The position numbers and the translations under genes are program-made. Below, piece after piece: positions 6,813 through 14,544 of a stretch of 18,089 bases of DNA. Positions within the stretch are counted from its first letter, which is position 1; the number at the start of each line of letters is the position of its first letter. The notes under the pieces are model-generated. The model searched no databases, was not told where the DNA came from, and worked only from the letters and a program-made list of their open reading frames with translations. This DNA comes from Saprospiraceae bacterium UBA7328. Its GTDB lineage: Bacteria > Bacteroidota > Bacteroidia > Chitinophagales > Saprospiraceae. The DNA is taken from positions 1-18,089 of the forward strand of contig DKPS01000025.1 in assembly GCA_002471345.1 (NCBI GenBank). Direction: 5' to 3'.

Positions 6813-7716
6813 CCCCCATTCCATTTAGGAAATCTCTAGTTTTCATTCTTTTTTTTCCTTCATATTGGATCTCTTCCAAATTTATATATCCATTTTTGCA
6901 CACTAAATGCATGTAAGACCTATAGTCAGTAATTATTTCACCAGGACTATGATTGTGTTTTTCAATTATCGGTGTCCCAAATATGATTTTCAATTTCTTA
7001 TCTAGATAAGTCATCCATGACAAAGGATAGGGACTTAAACCTCTAATATGATCATAGACACTAAGAACATCTTTTGTGAAATCTAATTCACAAGTCTCAT
7101 GAAATATTTTAGGGGCTTTACTCATAAGTGAATTGTCTTGACCCTTGAGAACCAACGTGTCATCCGATATAGCATTTACCGTTTTTAATACGAGTTGGCT
7201 TCCTGTTATCATCATTTTATCATGAAGAGACCCTGCTGTATCGGTATCAGTAATTGGGACTTCCTCTGTAAAAGCAATATCTCCTGTGTCTATCTCATGC
7301 TTTAGTTTGAAAGTCGTGACACCTGTCATTTTTGCACCACTCATTATTGCCCAGTTAATTGGCGCTGCTCCCCTGAAAGATGGCAGAAGAGAACCATGTA
7401 AATTATATGTACCCAGAGGTGGCATATCCCATACCGATGAAGGCAACATTCTGAAGGCAACCACAAATTGCAGCTGAGCATTTAGAGTCCTGAGATCATC
7501 TTGAAACTTTTCATTTTTAAGATTTGTGGGTTGCAAAATTCTTAGGCCTTTAGAAATCGCGTATTTTTTAATATCAGATTCTATCACCTTATTTCTACCT
7601 CTTCCTCCTAATCTATCCGGCGCGGTGATAACTCCAACAATATCATACCCATTCTCTAATAATATATCCAAAGATGGCACTGCAAACTGCGGAGTACCCA
7701 TAAACACTATCTTCAT
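6784..7716 (-). CDS. fmt: Methionyl-tRNA formyltransferase
   Basis: This 310-residue cytoplasmic enzyme transfers a formyl group from 10-formyl-tetrahydrofolate to the methionine on initiator tRNA, enabling normal translation initiation. The N-terminal formyltransferase fold opens with KIVFMGTPQFAVPSL and carries the loop LGGRGRNK (36-43). The folate and catalytic signature is YNLHGSLLPSFRGAAPINW (104-122), with Asn105 and His107, plus EIDTGDI (141-147) with Asp143; these are the expected N-H-D catalytic residues. A C-terminal tRNA-binding domain with LSPYPLSWM follows. Length matches the family and nothing key is missing. It faces the ABC gene convergently and diverges from the OmpA-like gene, so it is likely monocistronic, with a -7 box about 60 bp upstream. 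Confidence 0.97.
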   Translation of the reverse strand: MKIVFMGTPQFAVPSLDILLENGYDIVGVITAPDRLGGRGRNKVIESDIKKYAISKGLRILQPTNLKNEKFQDDLRTLNAQLQFVVAFRMLPSSVWDMPPLGTYNLHGSLLPSFRGAAPINWAIMSGAKMTGVTTFKLKHEIDTGDIAFTEEVPITDTDTAGSLHDKMMITGSQLVLKTVNAISDDTLVLKGQDNSLMSKAPKIFHETCELDFTKDVLSVYDHIRGLSPYPLSWMTYLDKKLKIIFGTPIIEKHNHSPGEIITDYRSYMHLVCKNGYINLEEIQYEGKKRMKTRDFLNGMGARMKTLLTQ

Positions 7717-7777
7717 TAAAGCTCCATTATTTTTGTTAGTAAAAATTAAAAATTGTTTAACTACTTCTTCTATTGAC

Positions 7778-7785
7778 CAAACGTA
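7778..7785 (-). promoter_or_regulatory. Predicted fmt -7 box
   Basis: On the minus strand the sequence TACGTTTG matches the Bacteroidota -7 consensus TAnnTTTG exactly. It sits 61 bp upstream of the fmt ATG, giving a leader of roughly 50 nt. No clear TTTG is seen at the expected -33 spacing, so only the -7 element supports this call. Confidence 0.45.
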
Positions 7786-7886
7786 TAATAATTAAATAAG
7801 ATTCCATTACTCGAAAGGTAGAGCTGTCATTTAGGTTAATTAACTGTAAAATAGCTTAACCCCTTCTATAAAGATCATCGAAATAC

Positions 7887-7894
7887 TATTTTTG
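7887..7894 (+). promoter_or_regulatory. Predicted -7 box of the OmpA-like gene
   Basis: TATTTTTG matches TAnnTTTG exactly and ends 27 bp before the ATG of the OmpA-like gene, giving a short leader of about 20 nt. A -33 TTTG is not evident at 19-21 bp spacing. The fmt and OmpA-like promoters would thus lie back to back, about 100 bp apart, in the 205-bp divergent region. Confidence 0.42.
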
Positions 7895-7921
7895 AACCCA
7901 GATAATATATAACTCAATCAG

Positions 7922-9487
7922 ATGATAAGGATAATCATAACTGCTTTTTTTACCCTTGTGAGTTCATTTGTGTTTTCTCAAACTCAAGTAGAAGGGTACG
8001 CATTTGAATCAGGTAATCGTGGATTTCTGAAAGGTGTAAATGTAACCCTCATTGACTTCGTCACTAATGATACGCAAACTGCGATTACAGATGAAAACGG
8101 TAAATATATATTCAATATTCAAACTGGTCATAATTACCTATTGAGGTTAGAAAATGATTTGTTTGAAACAATTGAAATAGAAATTAAGAGGGAACAAATC
8201 TCAGAAAATGATACTGTGTTTTTAAGTCATGAACTCAAAAGAGAACCTGGATATATTTTCGAAATTACGTTAGCTGAGAAAAACGCCGAACCCAACGCTC
8301 CTAAAAACCAATTAAAAGGAGCCTTGGTAGAAGTATTCAATAATACTAAAGAAGAAGAAGTTTTAATCATAGATAGTCTTGTTCTTCCAGATTTCAAAGT
8401 AGATCTTAAAAAGGGAAATCACTATACTGTGTTAGTGAGGCATCCCAATTTTCTTTCTAAAAGAATGGAAGCTTTTGTGGATGTAGAAGGTTGCATACTC
8501 TGTTTTGAAGGAATAGGAGATGTAAGACCTGGAGTCTCTGATAATTTAACAGAGGGGAATACACAGGGTACCCTTCTAGCTAATGTAGAGTTAGAAAGAT
8601 ATTATGATGGCAAAATTATCTCATTATCAAATATATACTACGATCTGGACGACTATAGAATAACAACTGAAGCCGCTAAAGAACTTGATAAGGTATCAAT
8701 TTTCATAAACGATAACCCGAATATTGAAATTGAACTGAGTTCTCACACAGACTCGAGAGGGATGTCGGATTACAATCACGACCTTTCTCAAAAAAGATCA
8801 GAATCAGCAGTTGGTTACCTTTTTGATAAAGGAGGAGTAAACCCCAATCAAATGACTGCACAAGGATATGGTGAATCACAGTTGATTAATAATTGTAAAG
8901 AAGGTGTAAAATGTTCCGAAGCAGATCATCAAGTGAACAGAAGGACAGAGTTAAGGCTTCTTAAAATAGAACAGACGTCTTTATTAAAATCTCTTACCAC
9001 TTTGAAAAGAGAAGAAAAATTTGAAAAAATGCTTAATGAACTTGAGTTTGGTGGTAGTCAAGTTCGTGTAACTTCTGAAGATGACTTGCCATTAGCAAAA
9101 AATAGTGAAGCCAATGAACAGGAAAGAGCAAAGGGTGAGAATATTGAAGAAGAAGGACATGACCTAGTAACGGAAGAAATCAATAAGAATCAAGAAGTAA
9201 AAAATACGAAATCCACCTTGACAAAGCTCGTTAATTCTGATATTGCAAACTACACAGGTTACAAACTAGTAATCCATTTTTCAAGATTTACTCTACCAGT
9301 CGATCACACTATATTCAGTGAAAATGAAAATGTATTAGATTTTATTACGAAGGATAACAATCATTTGTATATGGTGGGAGATTTTCAAAATAGAAATGAT
9401 GCAAATTTCTATCTAAAGGAAGAATTATTAAAAAAGTATTCAAATGCCTATTTAGTAGGTTTTGAAAATGGAATTAGAGTGGAATAG
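7922..9487 (+). CDS. Exported OmpA-family protein with SPOR-like C-terminal domain
   Basis: This 521-residue protein has a signal peptide ending at about FVFSQ (residue 20). Residues 22-105 resemble a carboxypeptidase-regulatory-like beta sandwich (GFLKGVNVTLID ... TDENGKYIF), and a second Ig-like segment follows to about 190 with a CxxC (191-194). Residues 235-348 are an OmpA C-terminal domain with SNIYYDLDDYRI, SSHTDSRG (274-280), the helix DLSQKRSESAVGYL (287-300), GYGES and NRRTEL; the Asp and Arg used to grip peptidoglycan stem peptides in this family are present. An acidic linker (385-435) leads to residues 444-521, which have the spacing of a SPOR domain (GYKLVIHFSRF, YMVGDFQNRNDANFYL, AYLVGFENGIRV). 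It probably tethers the outer membrane or a surface structure to the cell wall. The OmpA call is secure; the SPOR call is by pattern only. It is not a beta-barrel porin, since no barrel region is present. Confidence 0.87.
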   Translation: MIRIIITAFFTLVSSFVFSQTQVEGYAFESGNRGFLKGVNVTLIDFVTNDTQTAITDENGKYIFNIQTGHNYLLRLENDLFETIEIEIKREQISENDTVFLSHELKREPGYIFEITLAEKNAEPNAPKNQLKGALVEVFNNTKEEEVLIIDSLVLPDFKVDLKKGNHYTVLVRHPNFLSKRMEAFVDVEGCILCFEGIGDVRPGVSDNLTEGNTQGTLLANVELERYYDGKIISLSNIYYDLDDYRITTEAAKELDKVSIFINDNPNIEIELSSHTDSRGMSDYNHDLSQKRSESAVGYLFDKGGVNPNQMTAQGYGESQLINNCKEGVKCSEADHQVNRRTELRLLKIEQTSLLKSLTTLKREEKFEKMLNELEFGGSQVRVTSEDDLPLAKNSEANEQERAKGENIEEEGHDLVTEEINKNQEVKNTKSTLTKLVNSDIANYTGYKLVIHFSRFTLPVDHTIFSENENVLDFITKDNNHLYMVGDFQNRNDANFYLKEELLKKYSNAYLVGFENGIRVE

Positions 9488-9512
9488 AAGGTGGAGAAGA
9501 TATTTTCCACTT
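9488..9512 (+). other. Weak hairpin after the OmpA-like gene
   Basis: Arms GTGGAGAA (9491-9498) and TTTTCCAC (9503-9510) pair around a GATA loop, extended by AA/TT with one bulged G. It begins at the base after the stop codon. No U-run follows, so it is at best a weak terminator or a 3' end stabiliser. A second small inverted repeat, TTATCT/AGATAA, lies at 9531-9547. Confidence 0.3.
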
Positions 9513-9573
9513 AAAGTTTAGGAAAGAGCATTATCTGTATTAGATAACAATTCACAGTAGATTTTAATGGTGA

Positions 9574-10062
9574 ATGATGAAAATTAAAAACGCAACCCAA
9601 TCAAATCTAATCAGTATCGCCGAAATCTATGGTTATTACCTTGGTAAATCAACTATGGACTTAGAGATAAAGTCTCCAGAATATTTTGAAACCCTTTTAA
9701 TAACACAAGAGTCGTCAGAAGGACTTTATGTGATTGAAGATAATGATGAAGTAGTAGGGTGGGGAATCTTAAAGAAATATAGTGATCGGTTAGGATATGC
9801 AAAGGCTGGTGAAACTTCTGTCTTTATTCACCCAGAGAAATTGGCCAATGGATATGGAAAATCAATGAAAATTCACTTGATGTCAGAAGCAAAAAACAAA
9901 GGATATAGACATCTAGTAGCAAAAATTTGGGCCAATAATATTGTCAGTATTCAATACAATTTGAAATTTGGATATACTATAGTGGGCACACAAAATAAAA
10001 TTGGTTTTGTTAATGGGAAATGGGTCGATGTAGTAATTATGCAGTATGTATTTCCGGATTAA
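9574..10062 (+). CDS. GNAT-family N-acetyltransferase
   Basis: This 162-residue single-domain protein has the order of GNAT motifs seen in the phosphinothricin/L-amino-acid N-acetyltransferase (Pat/MnaT-like) branch. The N-terminus KIKNATQSNLISIAEIYGYYL covers the substrate-side helix. A central strand pair VVGWGILKKYSD ... GETSVFIHPEK is followed by the acetyl-CoA loop LANGYGKSMKIHLM (about residues 91-104), the local version of Q/RxxGxG/A. The tail is HLVAKIWANNIVSIQYNLKFGYTIVGTQNKIGFVNGKWVDVVIMQYVF, typical of the branch. It would acetylate a small amine or amino acid using acetyl-CoA; the substrate cannot be read from sequence. Two adjacent ATGs (9574, 9577) are possible starts. It follows the OmpA-like gene by 86 bp and ends exactly against the stop codon of the convergent amidohydrolase. 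Not enough is visible to call herbicide or antibiotic resistance. Confidence 0.88.
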   Translation: MMKIKNATQSNLISIAEIYGYYLGKSTMDLEIKSPEYFETLLITQESSEGLYVIEDNDEVVGWGILKKYSDRLGYAKAGETSVFIHPEKLANGYGKSMKIHLMSEAKNKGYRHLVAKIWANNIVSIQYNLKFGYTIVGTQNKIGFVNGKWVDVVIMQYVFPD

Positions 10063-11328
10063 CTATTGTTTGTAAATCTTTCCGTCTTTCATAACAAAAT
10101 TTACTTTTCTCAGGTTAGAAATACTTTTTTGTGGTGCGCCTTCTACCGCTATGATATCAGCCTTTAGACCTTTTGATAAAGATCCTACTTGTTTTTCTAT
10201 TTCCATGATATCTGCATTTCCTGATGTTGCAGCTATTAAAACTTCCTCCGTTTTCATTCCATATTCTACCATCATTTCTAATTCTCTCACATTATCTCCA
10301 TGTGAGAAAACACCTACATCTCCACCTGCTAATATTCTTACTCCTGATTTTAAGGCCAACGCAAATGATGTCTTTTTCTTTTTGATTCGAACTGGATCAG
10401 CATCTTCTCCTTTTTTCCAGCCCCTATACTGCATAATAGCGTCACCAGCTGCCAAGGTAGGGCATAACGCAACTTTATGCTCTTTCATTAATTGAAACAC
10501 TTCACTAGTTCCTGCATCGCCATGTTCTATGCTGCGGACACCAGCAATGACAGCCCTTCTCATTCCTTCAGCCGTTGCAGCATGAGCTACAACTTGTCGC
10601 CCACTAGAGGATGCGATGTCAACAATTAGTTTTAACTCATCTATAGTAAAAGTAGGCATGGCTTGACCATATGGACCCCATCGATAATCTGCATAGACTT
10701 TTATAATGTCAGCACCATTTCCAATTTGTGTTCTTACCTCAGAAATAAGGTCATCTATTCCATCTGCTTCATTGGCACCAAGAGGAACTTTAACGTGATC
10801 CGCAAATCCTTTAGGACCATAACTCCCAGTGGCCACAATTGCGGGCCCTGCTACTATCATTCTGGGACCTGGTATAACTCCTTTATCAATACTTTGCTTA
10901 ACACCCACATCAGCATATCCAGCTCCTTCTGCCCCCAGGTCTCTTGTGGTCGTAAATCCTGAAAGAAGTGTTGATTTCGCGTGAATGGCGGCTCTAATAG
11001 ATCTCTCTGCTATTGATTCCTTCAAGACTTGATCATTCCAGGATGTTTCATCATATGGATGAAGAAGAAGGTGTGAATGCCCTTCTATCATCCCTGGCAT
11101 GAGTGTATGGTCAGGAAAGTCCAGCACCTTATAGTTCGTCCATTTGTATACTTCTTCTTTATCAATAACATTTGTGATTAAATCCTCTTCAACAACTATA
11201 GCCTTATTTTCAACAATATCCTTTCCATCAAATATATGAGTAGCCGTAAGAATAAATCCTTGTGAATTTTGTGCTGTGCCTAGGAGGCAAAATGCTAAAA
11301 TGACGAATAGTAATAAAAGCCTTCTCAT
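10063..11328 (-). CDS. Exported metal-dependent amidohydrolase (imidazolonepropionase/prolidase-like)
   Basis: This 421-residue protein has a signal peptide (RRLLLLFVILAFCLLGTAQ, cleavage likely after residue 20), so it acts outside the cytoplasm. The rest is one amidohydrolase TIM-barrel domain with all metal ligands visible: HSH at 84-86 in MPGMIEGHSH, Lys210 in ADIIKVYADY (the probable carboxylated lysine), His249 in VVAHAATAEG, His269 in SIEHGD, and Asp337 in ILAGGDVG. The C-terminal LKADIIAVEG and VMKDGKIY belong to the flanking beta sandwich. Proteins of this group include imidazolonepropionase-like enzymes and Xaa-Pro or Xaa-Arg dipeptidases; a peptide or amide substrate is likely but not determined. 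It is the last gene of the UPF0173-parA-parB-DUF5683 run, 17 bp after the DUF5683 gene. That odd functional neighbour suggests linkage by convenience and not a shared pathway. Confidence 0.92.
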   Translation of the reverse strand: MRRLLLLFVILAFCLLGTAQNSQGFILTATHIFDGKDIVENKAIVVEEDLITNVIDKEEVYKWTNYKVLDFPDHTLMPGMIEGHSHLLLHPYDETSWNDQVLKESIAERSIRAAIHAKSTLLSGFTTTRDLGAEGAGYADVGVKQSIDKGVIPGPRMIVAGPAIVATGSYGPKGFADHVKVPLGANEADGIDDLISEVRTQIGNGADIIKVYADYRWGPYGQAMPTFTIDELKLIVDIASSSGRQVVAHAATAEGMRRAVIAGVRSIEHGDAGTSEVFQLMKEHKVALCPTLAAGDAIMQYRGWKKGEDADPVRIKKKKTSFALALKSGVRILAGGDVGVFSHGDNVRELEMMVEYGMKTEEVLIAATSGNADIMEIEKQVGSLSKGLKADIIAVEGAPQKSISNLRKVNFVMKDGKIYKQ

Positions 11329-11345
11329 AATAAATATTTAGAAAA

Positions 11346-11915
11346 TTAATTCAATGGAATTGATACTTTAATCAATGTAACCTGATTATCGAATGTTGGT
11401 ACTGTGGGAGTATGTAATATTGAAAGATCATCAGAAGTATCAAATAATGTCAAGTGTTTGTCCACATAAGCTTCGACAATATTCAAAAGATGCGCTACTC
11501 CGACAAATACGAAACTTAACTCTCTTCTGCTTCTAAATCCATTTCTAATTCGGAAAGCTGTATCAGTGCTTGTCACTGTTCCACAACTTATTTCATTTAT
11601 GCTATTGTTCACTATGCTCTCATAACAAGTATTCCAATTAGAGTATCTGTCATTATTATAAATAGCATAATAGATTGCTGCACCTTCAGCGGCATATACT
11701 AATGGTACTTTCCAATAATCTTTATTATAAATCTGACCTCCACCCGGAACTATCAAGGAGTAGAGCGCAGCTTTGCCGGGTTGCCCTTTGAATATATTTC
11801 GCTTCTTTTTGACATATGACGTAGTATCCGTGGGAGACGAGCTAACAGATCTTTGAGATACTACAGAAGTGGTAATAAAAAGAAAAGTAACAAATAACAG
11901 CCCAGTGATCCGCAT
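11346..11915 (-). CDS. DUF5683-like exported membrane protein
   Basis: This 189-residue protein begins with a signal peptide (RITGLLFVTFLFITTSVVSQ). A hydrophilic spacer is followed by the recognisable Bacteroidota block GKAALYSLIVPGGGQIYNKDYWKVPLVYAAEGAAIYYAIYNNDRY (about residues 47-91), which contains two short hydrophobic segments. Next comes the pattern RRELSFVFVGVAHLLNIVEAYVDKHL (about 130-155). This matches the DUF5683 family, repeatedly found directly downstream of parB in Bacteroidota. Its function is unknown; the PGGGQIYN motif and membrane segments suggest an envelope-located protein. It starts 6 bp after the parB stop and is clearly co-transcribed. In many relatives dapB and lepB follow; here a secreted amidohydrolase does. 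Confidence 0.82.
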   Translation of the reverse strand: MRITGLLFVTFLFITTSVVSQRSVSSSPTDTTSYVKKKRNIFKGQPGKAALYSLIVPGGGQIYNKDYWKVPLVYAAEGAAIYYAIYNNDRYSNWNTCYESIVNNSINEISCGTVTSTDTAFRIRNGFRSRRELSFVFVGVAHLLNIVEAYVDKHLTLFDTSDDLSILHTPTVPTFDNQVTLIKVSIPLN

Positions 11916-11921
11916 AAGGCA

Positions 11922-12836
11922 TTAACGATCCAAAAGAGATTCTATGATATCATTAAATTCATCATCACTACCAAAATGTATTTTGATTGTTCCTTTACCA
12001 TGGCTGGATCTGTTTATATCCACTTTGCCGCCGATTTTATCCGATAGTTGATCTCTGATTTTTCTTACTTCAGGTAGTATCCCAGGATTGTCCTTAACTT
12101 TAGAAAGGTTTTGTGGTTGATTAAGTCTAAGTAATGTTCTTTCAGTACCCCTCACAGATAGCCCTTCAATCAAGATTCTCTCTAATAGTAAAAGCTGAAC
12201 TTCTGTTTTCTGAATTCCTGCTAAGACTTTGGCATGACCTATACTTATTGCTTTAGATTTCAGTGCTTTTTGTACTGGGGCTGGTAATTTAAGTACTCTT
12301 AGATAATTAGTAATTGAGCTTCTTTTCTTTCCTAATCTATCAGATAATTCCTCATGTGTAAGTTCACATTCATCAATCAATCTTTGATAGGAAAGGGCTA
12401 CTTCCATAGCATTTAAATCAGCTCTTTGGATATTCTCTAACAATGCAATTTCAAGCATAGCTTGATCATCAGCCTCTCTGATATATGCAGGAATATCATC
12501 AAGACCAGCATCCTTTGATGCTCTCCATCTCCTCTCTCCTGATATCAATTGATATTCTTTAGAAGATAATCTCCTCACAGTTATTGGCTGCACGACACCA
12601 AATGTCTTAATTGATGTTATTAATTCTTCTAAATCTTCTTGCTCAAATTCAGTCCTAGGCTGAAATGGATTAGGTTCGATCCAGTCTACAGGTACAGTGC
12701 CAATAGAAGCACTAGAATCTGATTCTACTTTGACGACACCGCTTTTTTTCTTTCTTGTTTTGTCTTCAGCATCTATGTTCGCCAATAGAGCCTTTATTCC
12801 TTTCCCTACTTCTACTTTTTTCTTATTCGCTGCCAT
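11922..12836 (-). CDS. parB: Chromosome-partitioning protein ParB
   Basis: This 304-residue centromere-binding CTPase loads onto parS DNA, spreads as a sliding clamp and recruits ParA and SMC near the origin. Visible features are a basic N-terminus with GKGIKALL (11-18), the short motif ParB uses to stimulate ParA ATPase, and the CTP-binding ParB/Srx domain NPFQPR (56-61), SGERRWRA (99-106) and ENIQRADL (134-141). A helix-turn-helix follows (about 158-182, LTHEELSDRLGKKRSSITNYLRVL), with a C-terminal dimerisation segment after about 255 (GGKVDI ... GKGTIKIHF). Length and motif order are normal. It follows parA by 9 bp. No parS of the common CACGTG-centred palindrome is visible in the window, so parS sites must lie elsewhere or differ in sequence. 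Confidence 0.97.
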   Translation of the reverse strand: MAANKKKVEVGKGIKALLANIDAEDKTRKKKSGVVKVESDSSASIGTVPVDWIEPNPFQPRTEFEQEDLEELITSIKTFGVVQPITVRRLSSKEYQLISGERRWRASKDAGLDDIPAYIREADDQAMLEIALLENIQRADLNAMEVALSYQRLIDECELTHEELSDRLGKKRSSITNYLRVLKLPAPVQKALKSKAISIGHAKVLAGIQKTEVQLLLLERILIEGLSVRGTERTLLRLNQPQNLSKVKDNPGILPEVRKIRDQLSDKIGGKVDINRSSHGKGTIKIHFGSDDEFNDIIESLLDR

Positions 12837-12845
12837 TCTATCTTA

Positions 12846-13631
12846 TTATATATTGATACTAACCTCGTCGTTGTTGTATTTCAAAAATTCTGTAGCTAAA
12901 TTCAGAAAATTGATTGCCCCTTTAGAAGAAGCATCATATAAAATGACAGGCTTTCCTACACTTGGGGATTCTCCGATCTTTGAATTACGATGAATAATCG
13001 TATCAAAAATCTTATCACTTATTAAGTTCCTTACTTCATCTACAACCATGTTAGCCATTCTCAATCTGCTGTCATACATGGAGAGAATAATTCCTTCAAT
13101 TTCCAAGTCGGAATTAAATTGATTCTGAACACCTTGAATAGTTCTTTTAAGTTTACCCAAGCCAGCTAATGAAAAGACCTCACACTGTACAGGAATTAAG
13201 ACAGAATCAGCTGCCGTGAGAGCATTTAAAGTCAATATTCCTAAAGAAGGCAAACAGTCAATGATGATATAATCATAGTCGTCCTTTACTTTTTTTAATG
13301 CTTTCTTTAGAGCGTATTCTCTTTTGCTTTTTGATACTAATTCTACCTCTGCTCCTACCAAATCAATATTAGAAGGAAGTAAATCTAGATTCGGAATATC
13401 TGTCTCTACTATGGCCTTTTTGATCATATTTTTATCAACAAGACAATCATACAATCCAAATTCCACTTCAGATTCATCTATACCTACTCCAGCTGTTGTA
13501 TTAGCTTGTGGATCAGAATCAATAAGCAGAACCTTTCTATCCAAGACTCCAATGGTGGAAGCAAGATTTATTGCAATTGTAGTTTTACCTACTCCTCCTT
13601 TCTGATTAGCTATTGCTACGATTTTTCCCAT
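12846..13631 (-). CDS. parA: Chromosome-partitioning ATPase ParA (Soj type)
   Basis: This 261-residue protein carries the deviant Walker A box KGGVGKTT (11-18), with the signature lysine at 11. It also has the A' motif LLIDSDPQAN (35-43) and Walker B YIIIDCLPSLG (121-131, Asp125). This is the short chromosomal Soj form without an N-terminal DNA-binding domain. ParA-ATP dimers bind the nucleoid non-specifically; ParB-parS complexes stimulate hydrolysis and follow the retreating ParA gradient, separating replicated origins. The closest relatives include plasmid ParA and MinD, but the paired parB, short length and chromosomal neighbours favour a chromosomal system. It starts 4 bp after the upstream UPF0173 gene. 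Confidence 0.97.
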   Translation of the reverse strand: MGKIVAIANQKGGVGKTTIAINLASTIGVLDRKVLLIDSDPQANTTAGVGIDESEVEFGLYDCLVDKNMIKKAIVETDIPNLDLLPSNIDLVGAEVELVSKSKREYALKKALKKVKDDYDYIIIDCLPSLGILTLNALTAADSVLIPVQCEVFSLAGLGKLKRTIQGVQNQFNSDLEIEGIILSMYDSRLRMANMVVDEVRNLISDKIFDTIIHRNSKIGESPSVGKPVILYDASSKGAINFLNLATEFLKYNNDEVSINI

Positions 13632-13635
13632 TCAA

Positions 13636-14316
13636 TTAAATTTCTATTGAGTCTCCTATTTCCAATAATATGAGCTCTTTCCCTCTATTTTTAAATGCCT
13701 CTTTGGCTTTTTCTAAATCAATGGTAATAGGTGCAAATGTATTAAAATGACACCCAATAATTTTTGGACAGTCTATGTAATCTGCCGCTATCGCAGCATC
13801 TTCATAGCCCATAGTGAAATTGTCACCAATAGGTAAGATTGCAAAATCAAGTTTAGGACAAGTCAAAGGAATTAACTTCATGTCCAAAGTCAAAGCAGTA
13901 TCACCAGCATGATAAAAACATATTTCATCATCCCAAATAACAAATCCTCCAGGATTTCCAGCATAGGTGCCATCAGGAAAGCTACTTGTATGAATTGCAT
14001 TTACATACTTTGCTGTACCAAATGCGAATTCTTTTTTACCACCATGATTCAGTGGATGACCCTTCACCCCTTTAGCTCCTAACCAATTAATGACTTCATA
14101 GTTAGAAATACAAAGTGCATCATTGTCCTTTGATAATTGTTCTGCATCAGCAATGTGATCACCGTGCCCGTGTGTCAACAAAACGAAATCTGGTTGGACT
14201 TCTGATAAATTTATATGAGAAGCCAGTTCATTAGGAGAAATATATGGATCAAAAACCAAAGTGTGATTTTTCATTTTAATCTCAAAACCAGAATGACCGA
14301 GAAAGCGTATTTTCAT
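13636..14316 (-). CDS. UPF0173-type metal-dependent hydrolase (metallo-beta-lactamase fold)
   Basis: With the ATG at 14316 the product is 226 residues, the usual size for the UPF0173 (YtkL-like) family, and opens with the typical MKIRFLGHSGFEI. The metal-binding signature THGHGDH (48-54, HxHxDH) is present, followed by downstream ligands in AIHTSS, HAGDTAL and IGCHFNTF. These are zinc-dependent hydrolases of the metallo-beta-lactamase fold with unknown physiological substrate. A longer reading from 14358 would add 14 residues (MVSFLESFLYSFLI), but it would begin inside the predicted promoter and breaks the family's conserved N-terminus, so I reject it. It is the first gene of the run leading into parAB, 4 bp before parA. 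Confidence 0.9.
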   Translation of the reverse strand: MKIRFLGHSGFEIKMKNHTLVFDPYISPNELASHINLSEVQPDFVLLTHGHGDHIADAEQLSKDNDALCISNYEVINWLGAKGVKGHPLNHGGKKEFAFGTAKYVNAIHTSSFPDGTYAGNPGGFVIWDDEICFYHAGDTALTLDMKLIPLTCPKLDFAILPIGDNFTMGYEDAAIAADYIDCPKIIGCHFNTFAPITIDLEKAKEAFKNRGKELILLEIGDSIEI

Positions 14317-14355
14317 AATTAAAAAAGAATATAAAAAGGATTCCAAAAAAGAAAC

Positions 14356-14363
14356 CAAAAGTA
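14356..14363 (-). promoter_or_regulatory. Predicted -7 box of the UPF0173-parAB operon
   Basis: On the minus strand TACTTTTG matches TAnnTTTG exactly, 40 bp upstream of the preferred UPF0173 start, giving a leader of about 30 nt. A second near-match (TACTTTG) lies just upstream. No clear -33 TTTG at 19-21 bp. Tight spacing downstream implies that this single promoter serves five genes. Confidence 0.42.
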
Positions 14364-14473
14364 TGCAAAGTAGAGGATATAAGTATCAGTGAATTGATCT
14401 TCTCATCCATCAATTGAAGAAAATATTTTTAGTTATGAATTTATTACTAAGCGGTCTTGATGATTAAATAAAT

Positions 14474-14503
14474 GAGAGCCTGACACTTTCATGTCAGGCT
14501 CTC
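14474..14503 (-). terminator. Intrinsic terminator of the adhesin gene
   Basis: Perfect 12-bp stem, arms 14474-14485 and 14492-14503 (GAGAGCCTGACA and its complement) with a 6-nt loop. Read on the minus strand it is followed by AUUUAUUU, a modest U-rich tract, 41 bp after the stop codon of the adhesin gene. Read on the plus strand it lacks a U-run. It separates the adhesin gene from the UPF0173-parAB operon. Confidence 0.85.
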
Positions 14504-14544
14504 GAATTTCGCAATATTATAAATAGGTAATGGAGATTTTACAC

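Noticed and set aside
9574..10062. GNAT gene as a phosphinothricin or antibiotic resistance determinant
   Set aside because: The fold branch is shared by many amino-acid acetyltransferases and the context is chromosomal housekeeping, so substrate cannot be assigned.
10151..10962. Plus-strand open frames inside the amidohydrolase gene
   Set aside because: They lie antisense to a gene with a complete metal site; their products have no family features.
14317..14358. Longer start for the UPF0173 hydrolase at 14358
   Set aside because: It adds a non-conserved hydrophobic stretch before the family's MKIRFLGHSGFEI and begins within the predicted -7 box.
14392..14415. Inverted repeat AATTGAT/ATCAATT as an operator
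   Set aside because: Seven AT-rich base pairs with a 10-nt loop are expected by chance in DNA of this composition, and it lies upstream of the predicted promoter with no regulator nearby.
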